Below, one piece after another: positions 38,832-47,366 of a DNA stretch of 64,000 nucleotides. This DNA comes from Paludibacter sp. GTDB lineage: Bacteria; Bacteroidota; Bacteroidia; Bacteroidales; Paludibacteraceae. Made by a program: the position numbers and the translations under genes. A model generated the notes under the pieces. It made no database searches, was not told the DNA's origin, and saw only the letters and a list, made by a program, of their open reading frames with translations. The stretch's first letter is position 1, and each line of letters opens with the position of its first letter. The stretch is taken from the NCBI GenBank assembly GCA_028710415.1, contig JAQTUE010000014.1:91199-155198 (forward strand), given 5' to 3'.

Positions 38832-39800
38832 ATGGCTAAGAAAAAATTCCACTTTAATCACGAGACATTAAGCTACGAGCAAATTGAGCATACTATTGCC
38901 CATAAGCTCAAAAGATTTTTGATTCATGCGCTATCGGGTGTTTTTTCAGGTATCATCTTTTTCTTCATATTTGTTTCCACTATTCAATCCCCTTCCGAAA
39001 AACAACTAGGCCAGGATAAAAGCCACATGGAAGCCCAATACCGGGTGTTGGACCGTCAGTTGAAGGAGGTTCAGTTTGTAATGAGCGATTTGCAACAACG
39101 TGATGATAACCTGTACCGGGTTGTTTTCCAGGCTGACCCCATTCCCCTTTCCGTACGCAGAGGTTCTTCGGCCAATACTGAGTACTATGCCCAATTGCTG
39201 GATATGACCAATTCGGAGATTGTAGTTTCAACCACGAAGAAATTGAATGAATTAAAAAAAGAGCTTTATATCCAGTCAAAATCGTATGATGAATTAGTTG
39301 TACTGGCTAAGAACAAAGAAACCATGCTGGCTAATCTTCCTGCTATTCAACCGGTACTGAATAAGAACCTGACCCGAATGGCATCCGGTTACGGCTGGCG
39401 AATAGACCCTATCTACCATACCCGACGTTTCCATGCCGGAATGGACTTTACAGCACCCATCGGTACAGATATTTATGCAACCGGTAACGGTACTATTATA
39501 GCTGCAGGATGGCAACAGGGTTATGGCAACTGTGTGCAAATCAGTCATGGTTACGGTTATCTTACATTATACGGGCATATGAGTGCCATTAAAGCACGGG
39601 TAGGTCAATCGATCAAACGTGGTGACGTGATTGGGTTAGTAGGAAGCACCGGTAAATCGACAGGCCCTCATGTTCACTATGAAGTGCATTATAAAGGAGA
39701 AGTAATGAATCCTCAGAACTATTACTTCCTTGATTTGTCACCTGCTGATTACGATCGTATGGTTCAAATGAGTAACAATGCCGGACAAATGTTTGATTAA
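38832..39800 (+). CDS. M23 family peptidoglycan endopeptidase
   Basis: 322-residue membrane-anchored protein. One transmembrane helix (about residues 36-56) is followed by a coiled-coil-like stretch (about 65-170) and a LytM/M23 zinc peptidase domain. The zinc ligands are H201 and D205 in FHAGMDF and H282 in HVHYE, with H280 alongside. The set is complete, so an active DD-endopeptidase is expected. The family cleaves peptide cross-links in the wall. It lies 40 bp upstream of murI, a fitting cell-wall pairing. Confidence 0.93.
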   Translation: MAKKKFHFNHETLSYEQIEHTIAHKLKRFLIHALSGVFSGIIFFFIFVSTIQSPSEKQLGQDKSHMEAQYRVLDRQLKEVQFVMSDLQQRDDNLYRVVFQADPIPLSVRRGSSANTEYYAQLLDMTNSEIVVSTTKKLNELKKELYIQSKSYDELVVLAKNKETMLANLPAIQPVLNKNLTRMASGYGWRIDPIYHTRRFHAGMDFTAPIGTDIYATGNGTIIAAGWQQGYGNCVQISHGYGYLTLYGHMSAIKARVGQSIKRGDVIGLVGSTGKSTGPHVHYEVHYKGEVMNPQNYYFLDLSPADYDRMVQMSNNAGQMFD

Positions 39801-39840
39801 CATCTTGAAAAGGAAACAGTCCAGTTCATAATCCAATGAT

Positions 39841-40737
39841 ATGCCAGAACAAATCCAAAACATACAATCAGAAAACACTGTCAACTCTCCTTTGAGAGCA
39901 TCAGGTTTATCGGCTGCTCCCGGCCCGATAGGCATATTCGATTCCGGCTATGGTGGTTTGACTATCCTGGAAAAGATTCGGACAGAGTTGCCCGCATATG
40001 ATTATATCTACCTGGGGGATAATGCCCGCACACCCTATGGTACCAGGTCATTTGATGTGGTATATAAATATACGCTGGAATGTGTCACCCGTATGTTTGA
40101 GATGGGCTGCCAGTTGGTGGTGCTGGCCTGTAATACTGCTTCTGCAAAGGCATTGCGAACCATACAGCAGCATGACTTGCCCGTGTTGGATCCTCACCGC
40201 AGGGTATTGGGAGTCATCCGTCCTACGGTTGAAGCAGTGGGAACAATGACCTTAACAAATCATATCGGTCTGCTGGCTACCACAGGTACTGTGCAATCGG
40301 ATTCCTATCCCCTTGAAATACAAAAGATAAACAATGATATAATTGTTACTTCCGAAGCCTGCCCCATGTGGGTTCCCTTGATTGAAAATAACGAACACCT
40401 ATCCACAGGAGCCGATTATTTTGTCTGGAAGAATGTGAAGAATTTGATGGATGCTGATCCTATGATTGATACCATCATGTTGGGTTGCACGCATTACCCG
40501 TTGTTGGAGGATAAAATTAAATCCTATCTCCCAGAAGGAATCAGGGTAGTTTCTCAAGGTGATATTGTTGCAAAGAGCCTGGCTGATTACCTGGTTCGTC
40601 ATCCTGAAATGGAAACACTGTGTACTAAAAATGCCTCCTGCAAATACTTTACTACTGAATCAGTAGAGAAATTCTCTTCCTCAGCATCGATCTTCCTGAA
40701 TGAAGAAATACGGGCTGAGCATATAGCAGTCGGATAA
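39841..40737 (+). CDS. murI: Glutamate racemase
   Basis: 298-residue cofactor-independent racemase making D-glutamate for peptidoglycan. IGIFDSGYGGLTIL opens the fold. The two catalytic cysteines are C97 in VLACNTASAKALR and C216 in MLGCTHYPLLEDKI. The length is slightly above the usual 265-285 because of an N-terminal extension of about 25 residues before the fold (MPEQIQNIQSEN). A second in-frame start is not obvious. A strong bidirectional terminator follows. Confidence 0.97.
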   Translation: MPEQIQNIQSENTVNSPLRASGLSAAPGPIGIFDSGYGGLTILEKIRTELPAYDYIYLGDNARTPYGTRSFDVVYKYTLECVTRMFEMGCQLVVLACNTASAKALRTIQQHDLPVLDPHRRVLGVIRPTVEAVGTMTLTNHIGLLATTGTVQSDSYPLEIQKINNDIIVTSEACPMWVPLIENNEHLSTGADYFVWKNVKNLMDADPMIDTIMLGCTHYPLLEDKIKSYLPEGIRVVSQGDIVAKSLADYLVRHPEMETLCTKNASCKYFTTESVEKFSSSASIFLNEEIRAEHIAVG

Positions 40738-40753
40738 TAATTTTCTGTAGTTT

Positions 40754-40797
40754 AAAAAAACAGTCGCTCAGCAATATGCCGGGCGACTGTTTTTTTT
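40754..40797. terminator. Bidirectional terminator between murI and the 58-residue gene
   Basis: Stem CAGTCGC / GCGACTG flanked by A-run and T-run, between convergent genes. Confidence 0.9.
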
Positions 40798-40806
40798 CTT
40801 AAAACC

Positions 40807-40983
40807 TTATTTAGGTTGCCAGAAACATACTTTGGGTGAAACAATTGAATCGTTTGCTTTCAATGTTTTCATTGCTTTATCTACTTCTTTACGATCCAGG
40901 CCTGTCAGTTCAACTAATTTACCTGCATTTAAAGGAACACCCGCTATTTTCATGGCTTCCAATACTTTTTCTGCTAATTCCAT
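40807..40983 (-). CDS. 58-residue HTH-like protein
   Basis: Small complete frame on the minus strand from ATG 40983 to TAA 40807. The protein opens [19 protein letters not shown] and continues [20 protein letters not shown], which reads as a winged-helix or helix-turn-helix unit. It ends with [13 protein letters not shown]. Similar short proteins occur widely in Bacteroidales and are annotated as HTH or MarR-like regulators. Start, stop and a flanking terminator support it as a real gene. The target is unknown. Confidence 0.75.
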   Translation of the reverse strand: MELAEKVLEAMKIAGVPLNAGKLVELTGLDRKEVDKAMKTLKANDSIVSPKVCFWQPK

Positions 40984-41110
40984 AGGATACTAATTTTACG
41001 AATTAAAATGAATGACACGAATTAATATTGATTTATTTTTTGAGAAATATCCTGACAAAGATATAAAATAATCCTAAATCTTTAATCATGTAACTTTTAA
41101 AGTCCTAATA

Positions 41111-41884
41111 TTACTCTATGTTTTTTCTGACCTTTTTCAGAAATGCCTGCATTCGGTCTGAATCCTTGGTTTCAATAATATCCAGTAATATTTTCAGTTC
41201 AGCCCGTATATTCTCAACCTGTTGGGTTGTGTTTGGATTAAACAGGATCTCTGTCAACAAGTAATCATCTTCTGAAAGCAGGCCTTTTGCAATATCCATA
41301 TGACGTTTAAACGTCGTGCCGGGTGCTTCCTGGGGTTTCATGACTGAAGCAAATACAAGTGTCGATGCAAATGGGATTGACAAAGAGTATGCAATGGTTT
41401 CATCATGCTCGTCAAAAGAGTATTCAAATATCCGTAATCGTAACGATCCGTACAGGTCTTTAAAGAATGCTTTGCCCATGTGATCGGACTCAGAAATGAT
41501 AATGGCACTTTGAGTATTCAGGTTGTCGAGTGTAGCAAATGTAGGACCAAACATCGGGTGAGTAGACACATAACGCATCCCAGAGTTTTCATAATACGCC
41601 TGCAAGCCTGTTTTTACAGATGCAATGTCCGAAATAATGCAACTTTTCGGCAGATAAGGCAGTACTTCCTGAAAAGCATCAATCGTAAATTTCAATGTTA
41701 CGCAGTTAATCACCAACTCCGGTTCAAATTCACGAATTTCTTCGTATTCGGTCATACGGAACGTGTTGAATACGAAGCGTAAACGTTTTGGATCTTTATC
41801 AAACAAAGCCACTTCATGCTGTATGCATAAAACGTCGGTAAGGAAGGTGCCCATTTTTCCGGCACCAAGAATAAGTATTTTCAT
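41111..41884 (-). CDS. tyrA: Prephenate dehydrogenase
   Basis: 257-residue NAD(P)-dependent enzyme starting at ATG 41884 (an upstream TTG at 41908 is rejected). The Rossmann motif KILILGAGKMGTFL is at the N-terminus. DIASVKTGL, STHPMFGPT and the helical C-terminal dimer domain (SLSIPFASTLVFASV, TFKRHMDIAKGLLSEDDYLL) match prephenate/arogenate dehydrogenase. It converts prephenate to 4-hydroxyphenylpyruvate in tyrosine synthesis. There is no chorismate mutase domain. It stands alone here. Confidence 0.88.
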   Translation of the reverse strand: MKILILGAGKMGTFLTDVLCIQHEVALFDKDPKRLRFVFNTFRMTEYEEIREFEPELVINCVTLKFTIDAFQEVLPYLPKSCIISDIASVKTGLQAYYENSGMRYVSTHPMFGPTFATLDNLNTQSAIIISESDHMGKAFFKDLYGSLRLRIFEYSFDEHDETIAYSLSIPFASTLVFASVMKPQEAPGTTFKRHMDIAKGLLSEDDYLLTEILFNPNTTQQVENIRAELKILLDIIETKDSDRMQAFLKKVRKNIE

Positions 41885-41954
41885 TACTATAATCGAATTT
41901 GACTGCAAAGGTAAAAAAAAAACTTAAACCTTGCCCGATGATACAAAACTACTA

Positions 41955-42080
41955 ATTCTCCTAAACCTCTCAAACCTCTCAAACCTCTCAAACTTCTCAA
42001 ACCCCAAACCTTTCAAACTTCAGACTCTTCAAACACGGAACACAGAACACGGAACCTTTCAAACATCAAACCTTTCAAAC
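41955..42080. repeat. 9-bp-periodic AAACCTCTC tract
   Basis: AAACCTCTC three times in a row (41963, 41972, 41981), then AAACTTCTC and AAACCTTTC, and more decayed copies to 42080. The plus strand is nearly G-free. The AmpG-type gene's stop codon (42075-42077) and its last Lys-Val codons lie inside the tract. The unit resembles the in-frame CTCAGACCT units in the DUF4922 gene. Confidence 0.85.
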
Positions 42081-43964
42081 TTTTCTATTTTTCACTTCTT
42101 TTTTCTTGATTCCATAGTCTTTATCGATCTTCAGGAATGGTATGATCAATAAAGTCGGAATCGCACAAATCATTACCCAGATAAAGAAATGATTATAACC
42201 CAATAGGTCCTGCAACCAGCCTGCAATCATGCCGGGCATCATCATCCCCAGGGCCATAAAGCCTGTGCAAATAGCATAGTGGGCTGTTTTATGTTCCCCG
42301 TCAGCAAAATAGATCATGTAAAGCATGTAGGCCGTAAATCCGAACCCGTAACCGAATTGCTCTATGCCAACTGCAATATTCACCAGGATCATACTCTCCG
42401 GGGTAAACCAGGATAGATACAGGTAAGCCAAATGTGGGAATGTAATACAAAGCGCCATTGGCCATATCCAGTATTTTAGTCCGTTACGAGATGCAGCTAT
42501 TCCACCGACAATGCCTCCAAGGGTCAGTGAAATAACACCTACTGTTCCATAAACCAGTCCAACCTGACCGGTTGTAAGTCCCATGCCCCCAATTTCACGG
42601 GGGTCCAGTAAGAACGGAGATGCCATTTTTACCAACATGGCTTCACCTAGCCGATAGATGAGCATAAAGGTAATAGCCAGTCCAACACCCGGTTTTTGGA
42701 AGAAGGAAGCAAAGGTTCGGCCAAACTCCCTCAATACATCTCCTGCAGTTTGTGTCTCTGTGGGATGATCGGAATCAGGACGGGGTAGAACAAAGCGATG
42801 GTACACAAATATCAAAGTGAAGAATCCTGCCAGGATAAAGAAGGTGATGCTCCAGGCTAACCGGATATTTCCCGATATCCCCTTGAATTCACTTTTTACC
42901 TGATCCTTCAGTTTGTAATCAAGCTGCACAACCATATAGGCCGGTTTGTTCCAGTTCTCGGGAGTAAATACAAACCGTTCTCCGGCAGCCAGTATAATAC
43001 TTTTGTCCCCTTTGGAGAAGCTGGAGTTCAACACTACTGTTTTCCCGGGTTCCGGTTGTTTGGTCAATCTGACGGCAACGAGCCCTGCATTCCCTGTTTT
43101 GCCATTGCCACCAACGGTTGCAATTCGCTTTTGACCAAATGTGTTTTTAATAAAGTTTCCCAGTGGTGACGAAATTGTTTTAGTCCACCAGGATTCATTC
43201 GTTTTATTAGTTAATTTTGAAGTGTCTTCTTCTTTTGTTACAAATCCGTTTTTCTCGTTTTCCTCGAGGGCAAATGCTTTGATTTTACCCAATGAATCCA
43301 CTGAAATATTATTCGTATTCAGTTCCAGGTTTGAAGGAAATGTGGCGAAAGTCATTTTATCGCTCGCCTTTACGTTATAATCCCCGGGTTGTAAAACAAG
43401 GGTGGTTTGTACAGTATTTGATGATTGAACGCTGAATTGCATTGGTTCCAGGCCTGTGAAGCTTTCCAGGGAACCTGCAATGATGATCAGGATGCCTTGG
43501 CCGGTAATCATGGCCAGGCGGTAAAAAGTGCTTCGGATACCTACAAAGAAAGATTGTTCGGAGCTATCCAATGCCAACATATAAAATCCGTCAGCAGCTA
43601 TGTCGTGGGTTGCCGAACTGAAGGCAATCAGCCAAAGCACAGCAAGGGTTGCCTGAAAGAAAAACGGCATGGGTATGAGGAATGCAACTCCCGCCAATCC
43701 AGCTCCAATGAGCAGTTGCATGGTGATAATCCACCAACGTTTAGTTTTTATAATATCCACAAACGGGCTCCAGAATGGCTTGATCACCCAGGGTAAATAC
43801 AACCAACTGGTATAAAGTGCAATATCAGTATTGGAAATCCCAAGCCGCTTGTACATGATTACTGCCACCGTCATGGCTACTACATAGGGCATTCCTTCTG
43901 CAAAATAAAGGGTGGGTATCCACGACCAGGGAGAAGATTGTTTTTTTGTTGTTTGATCAATCAT
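42075..43964 (-). CDS. AmpG-type MFS transporter with a periplasmic beta-domain insert
   Basis: 629-residue MFS protein of the AmpG family (muropeptide permeases). TM1-TM5 are within residues 13-166 (YFAEGMPYVV, DIAADGFYMLAL, GIRSTFYRLAMITGQG), as in AmpG. A roughly 200-residue soluble insert (167-366) sits between TM5 and TM6, which puts it in the periplasm. Its end (about 290-350) reads VAVRLTKQPEPGKTVVLNS and FVFTPENWNKPAYMVVQ, like a Calx-beta-type sandwich. TM6-TM12 follow. It probably imports anhydro-muropeptides or their sugars for the recycling genes upstream. The insert may bind wall fragments, which is inference. Confidence 0.8.
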   Translation of the reverse strand: MIDQTTKKQSSPWSWIPTLYFAEGMPYVVAMTVAVIMYKRLGISNTDIALYTSWLYLPWVIKPFWSPFVDIIKTKRWWIITMQLLIGAGLAGVAFLIPMPFFFQATLAVLWLIAFSSATHDIAADGFYMLALDSSEQSFFVGIRSTFYRLAMITGQGILIIIAGSLESFTGLEPMQFSVQSSNTVQTTLVLQPGDYNVKASDKMTFATFPSNLELNTNNISVDSLGKIKAFALEENEKNGFVTKEEDTSKLTNKTNESWWTKTISSPLGNFIKNTFGQKRIATVGGNGKTGNAGLVAVRLTKQPEPGKTVVLNSSFSKGDKSIILAAGERFVFTPENWNKPAYMVVQLDYKLKDQVKSEFKGISGNIRLAWSITFFILAGFFTLIFVYHRFVLPRPDSDHPTETQTAGDVLREFGRTFASFFQKPGVGLAITFMLIYRLGEAMLVKMASPFLLDPREIGGMGLTTGQVGLVYGTVGVISLTLGGIVGGIAASRNGLKYWIWPMALCITFPHLAYLYLSWFTPESMILVNIAVGIEQFGYGFGFTAYMLYMIYFADGEHKTAHYAICTGFMALGMMMPGMIAGWLQDLLGYNHFFIWVMICAIPTLLIIPFLKIDKDYGIKKKEVKNRKV

Positions 43965-44046
43965 TTTATTTTCGTAGGTTTGTGTGTTTCAAAATTTAGT
44001 AAAATATTAAAGTGTTTTGTAAGCATCTAAGATGAAATTGATAATC

Positions 44047-44712
44047 TTATTTGACTTTTTTAAAAATATCAACCGACAGTGAGTCTTTATAATTAAGTAT
44101 ATTTTCAAATTGTTTTCTCGTCGGTTTTAGAAACCGTTTAATCACTATTTTTTTTGTCTTATCAGTTGCTACTTCTGAATTTGAAAATTTTGTTAGCTTT
44201 TCAAACATACTTACGGGACTGAAATTTCTAATTTTTATTTCTCCAGATTTAATACTTGCTATTTTTACATTCCACAAATCATCAGATTCCTTATTTAGAA
44301 TAAGATACCCCTTAAATTTATGGATTATATCTGATTTTAGATTGTAAATTGTGTCAATTCTACTTTCTTTTACGTAAAGTGTATCATCCTTTAATCTAAA
44401 AGGTAACTTTTCTTTTGTTCCACTAATAACCAAGTATCTATTTTCGATATGATAATACTTCGAAGTGTCAGCTTCCTGTTTCGAAATTTTGAAGTATAAA
44501 AAAGATTCTACAATCATATTGGTTTTGTCTACCTTTAAGAGATTAGAGTCATTATCCATGTATTTTCCACGATAAGATATTGGAATCTCAATCAAATTTT
44601 TTACATTCTCAGGTTGAGGTTGGTTAAATAAGACTGATAATTCTTCGGCATGTTTGGGAGCGCATGCACTTAAAAATAAAAGAAATCCAATTAATAAATT
44701 GTAATTTTTCAT
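44047..44712 (-). CDS. Hypothetical lipoprotein
   Basis: 221-residue lipoprotein with lipobox LFLSACAP (Cys near residue 17). The rest is Lys-rich and beta-strand-rich (YFKISKQEADTSKYYHIENRYLVIS, KFKGYLILNKESDDLWNVKIASIKSGEI). I recognise no family. It lies on the same strand between the AmpG-type and SpoIID-type genes but has larger gaps on both sides, so membership of the recycling operon is uncertain. Confidence 0.6.
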   Translation of the reverse strand: MKNYNLLIGFLLFLSACAPKHAEELSVLFNQPQPENVKNLIEIPISYRGKYMDNDSNLLKVDKTNMIVESFLYFKISKQEADTSKYYHIENRYLVISGTKEKLPFRLKDDTLYVKESRIDTIYNLKSDIIHKFKGYLILNKESDDLWNVKIASIKSGEIKIRNFSPVSMFEKLTKFSNSEVATDKTKKIVIKRFLKPTRKQFENILNYKDSLSVDIFKKVK

Positions 44713-44800
44713 AGTTTTGATTTTTACGATTTAAGATATACATTAATCGTTCTATTCAGACTACTATTATTATAGCTTTTTCAAAGCTCCAAACTTTGGA

Positions 44801-44876
44801 GAAGTTTATATCATGAAATCATATCAACGAAGTCATATCATCGAAGATCATATCCTGAAATCCTACAACGAAGTTA
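44801..44876. repeat. 14-bp (2 x 7) periodic GAA tract
   Basis: GAAG/GAAA starts at 44801, 44815, 44829, 44843 and 44857 (exactly 14 bp apart), then 44870. Each 14-mer splits into heptamers such as GAAATCA and TATCAAC. The SpoIID-type gene's stop (44874-44876) lies in the last unit. Confidence 0.75.
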
Positions 44877-46253
44877 ATATATTTTCTTCAATTCAGCTCC
44901 CCTGAAATAGTGCAGCAATATCTCTTTGTATTTGAATCCTTTTTCTCCCATCACGGCAGCACCAATCTGGCAAAGTCCAACGCCATGTCCCCATCCTGCA
45001 CCCGTTAACGTAAAGTGCTGCGGTACACCATCAACAATCCCTGATTTATCAATTACAAAGGCTGAACTGTATAGGTGGGAATTCGAAAGCCATTTACGGA
45101 TTTCGAGTTCTTTGCCAACTATGATCGATTGTTTTGTCCCTACTATTTTAAGTTCAATCAACCGGCCCGATTCTCCCCGGACCAATGGTATTAAATCAAT
45201 AATTTCACCGAACTCAATTCCTGATCGTCGGGTCAATAATTCCGATATTTCAGCCTGTGTATATTCCACTTTCCAGCGGTAGAAATCGGTTGTCTCCTGG
45301 TCGTAATTATTCAATACCTGTGAAGGCACATTCTTATCGGTGGTATTGCAAAAAGCCTCCGGTGAATTACGTATCCACTTTTCAGCATTGTCTTCGTTGC
45401 TTAAGTCGAGTTCAAAACCTGCAGGGGCATCCGTATTGTCAATTACGGCTGTCAGGTATGGGTAATGTTCCGGTGCCCAGCAATTCTCAAAAGTTTCGGA
45501 TATTCCACCACATGATTTGGAAAAGCGTGCATCACAAATCTCATCCTCATACATCAATGCTTCCCCACGGGTTGCTTCAATAGCTTTTTCAACTGCCAGA
45601 GTACTTGCCCGTGTAATTCCCTGATATCGCTGGCAATGGTCGTCAGCACAAACATCAAAGTTTGTATGGGCATCCCGTTCGTACCATTTGATATAGCGGT
45701 TAGTTACTAGTAATGAGTCGGTAGTCGGTAGTGGGGAGCTGGTATTTGATTGTTGCTCATTCACAAGGTCCATGTTCTTGCCTCTTGGTTCTTTACTCTT
45801 GGTTCTTGATTCTTGTAATGGGCTCAGCAACCAGCTTCTTGAAATAACTGCATGCGCTTTCAATAATTCATCTGATGCCGTTGCACTCATTTCGCTGGAT
45901 ATGACGCTTATGAGATAATCTTCAACATTGATCCGGTTGATGGCAGTCAGCTTATTTTCTTCCACTATAAATTTTAATGCCCCTTTGAACCGTTGGTTTT
46001 CTTTCCGTTCCCAATGAAAATTGATGCCTATAATGACGTCGATCAAATCAAACGAAGCATTCTTGGTAATAGGATAGAAGATAATTTCATCGTGCTGTTC
46101 CCCTCCGAAACTTATTTTTCCTTTTTTGTAATCGGCTTTTTGTTTTCCTGACCAGACTTTTCCGTCGGTAGTCCTGAAATCTCCATTCAGTTCGAATTCA
46201 ATTCTTTTGTCTGATAAAATCCCAACGTGTATAATGGGTTCTGTGCTTTTCAT
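44874..46253 (-). CDS. SpoIID/LytB-domain protein lacking a signal peptide
   Basis: 459-residue SpoIID/LytB protein. The core motifs are present: INVEDYLISVISSEMSATASDELLKAHAVISRSWLL (about 110-140), DARFSKSCGGISET and GAGWGHGVGLCQIGAAVMGEKG near the end. SpoIID is a lytic transglycosylase acting on glycans stripped of stem peptides. The start (MKSTEPIIHVGILSDKRIEFELNG) has no export signal, so the protein should be cytosolic. Residues about 140-183 are a low-complexity linker encoded by heptamer repeats. It is an unusual partner for an AmpG importer and sugar-salvage genes. I infer a role in handling imported wall glycan. Confidence 0.82.
   Translation of the reverse strand: MKSTEPIIHVGILSDKRIEFELNGDFRTTDGKVWSGKQKADYKKGKISFGGEQHDEIIFYPITKNASFDLIDVIIGINFHWERKENQRFKGALKFIVEENKLTAINRINVEDYLISVISSEMSATASDELLKAHAVISRSWLLSPLQESRTKSKEPRGKNMDLVNEQQSNTSSPLPTTDSLLVTNRYIKWYERDAHTNFDVCADDHCQRYQGITRASTLAVEKAIEATRGEALMYEDEICDARFSKSCGGISETFENCWAPEHYPYLTAVIDNTDAPAGFELDLSNEDNAEKWIRNSPEAFCNTTDKNVPSQVLNNYDQETTDFYRWKVEYTQAEISELLTRRSGIEFGEIIDLIPLVRGESGRLIELKIVGTKQSIIVGKELEIRKWLSNSHLYSSAFVIDKSGIVDGVPQHFTLTGAGWGHGVGLCQIGAAVMGEKGFKYKEILLHYFRGAELKKIY
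45697..45815 (-). repeat. In-frame heptamer repeats inside the SpoIID-type gene
   Basis: On the coding strand, six heptamers of CAAGAAC type (45774-45815) and five of CTACCGA type (45697-45731) flank a 42-bp spacer. They code for a polar linker (residues about 146-186, ESRTKSKEPRGKN to TTDSLLVTNR) that interrupts the SpoIID fold without a frameshift. Confidence 0.8.
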
Positions 46254-46371
46254 GTTGATCCTTCTTTAAAAAATACCCTTTAACGTGCAAAGCAGCTAAA
46301 AGAGTTTCGGTTATAATATGTTTTATTGAATGCCGGTTTTTTGTTTAAATATAATATCGCCTTTAATCGGT

Positions 46372-47322
46372 TCAACTGCATTGTTCCAGGATGCTGATTA
46401 CATCGTCTTTGTTTATCCGTTCAAAATGACTTTCAATCGGGGTAATGAATATCCCACTCAGTTCAACAGTTGCCGGACTAACCATCAATTGTTTGTCACT
46501 TTCGGCAGAATATTGCCACGGACGGAAGGCTTTCCGGGGGAACAGGAATGTATACCAGATCCCATCTTCAAACGAACAAACAATATTCATCATTGGCTCT
46601 ATTCCCTCAATTCCCTCTCCTTTGGAGAGGGTTAGGGAGAGGTCGGAGAGGTCTGAGAGGTCGGAAGGTTCCTGCCATTTTGTATACAGGTTGTCAAAAA
46701 TGTTTTGTGCTGATTCAATGGAATCCGATTCAATGCAATAGACCCTCCGGAAGTAGTCATTCAGCCTGTAAAGTTGATAGTTTACTCCTTCATCAATGAT
46801 GGTTGCATGAGCGGGTTTCATGCGCTTATAATCGTCAATGAGTGGTAAAAAGTTTTTTGTTCCTGCCTGAAAGTGCATGTGGTCAGGCGCAGAGGCACCA
46901 CATCGTGGTCCGTTATAGAATACGGCATACTGATCCAAAGCTTCTGCCAGCTCCAGCAGGTCTGCAAAATAGGGTTTTATCTGTTGGTCAATATGTTCCT
47001 TGCGTGGGATGGTAAAATGTTGCGGGAAGATCGGGAAGGGGTTAACCAGTATCGTGTAATTGCCTGCATCCACTGCTTTCTGTTCTGCGGGTAAGTTCTC
47101 CGCACATAAAAAGCATTTCCGTTCCGATATCGTTTTGGCATCCATTTTAGCACCCGATGAAACTATGCGTGCAGGATTAAACTGTACGTTAACTGCAAAG
47201 TTGCCAAAGGAGAATGCTTTAGTCTTGACTGTGTTCAGCCCTTCATAATTCACACGGGCAAGCTCCCAGTTGGAAACCTGCTCGTGGAATAATGATGATG
47301 CTTCCTGATTAAGTTTGTTCAT
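46372..47322 (-). CDS. DUF4922 HIT/GalT-like nucleotidyltransferase-type protein
   Basis: 316-residue protein of the DUF4922 family. The catalytic-type motif is H148-x-H150-x-Q in PDHMHFQAG, as in GalT, GDP-glucose phosphorylases and other HIT-fold enzymes, where His carries the nucleotidyl group. A CxxC pair (C70, C73 in ERKCFLCAE) may bind zinc. The likely reaction is nucleotidyl transfer or phosphorolysis of a nucleotide sugar. The exact sugar is unknown. Residues about 216-241 are an in-frame repeat insert. The neighbouring GT2, NagB/PIG-L and MurQ genes suggest a link to amino-sugar metabolism. Confidence 0.75.
   Translation of the reverse strand: MNKLNQEASSLFHEQVSNWELARVNYEGLNTVKTKAFSFGNFAVNVQFNPARIVSSGAKMDAKTISERKCFLCAENLPAEQKAVDAGNYTILVNPFPIFPQHFTIPRKEHIDQQIKPYFADLLELAEALDQYAVFYNGPRCGASAPDHMHFQAGTKNFLPLIDDYKRMKPAHATIIDEGVNYQLYRLNDYFRRVYCIESDSIESAQNIFDNLYTKWQEPSDLSDLSDLSLTLSKGEGIEGIEPMMNIVCSFEDGIWYTFLFPRKAFRPWQYSAESDKQLMVSPATVELSGIFITPIESHFERINKDDVISILEQCS
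46603..46672 (-). repeat. In-frame 9-bp repeats plus palindrome inside the DUF4922 gene
   Basis: On the coding strand, CTCAGACCT and CTCCGACCT units (9 bp) run into CCCTCTCC-AAA-GGAGAGGG, a perfect 8-bp palindrome with a 3-base loop. The insert codes for SDLSDLSDLSLTLSKGEGIE (residues about 217-236), clearly repetitive in an otherwise conserved enzyme. The palindrome is of a type found dispersed between genes in many Bacteroidota. Confidence 0.85.
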
Positions 47323-47366
47323 TCAATATTTAATTTATTTCCTTTATTTTTCAACCCCTGTTTCGT

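Noticed and set aside
41885..41908. TTG start of tyrA
   Set aside because: The ATG at 41884 begins directly with the Rossmann motif KILILGAGKMG and fits better.
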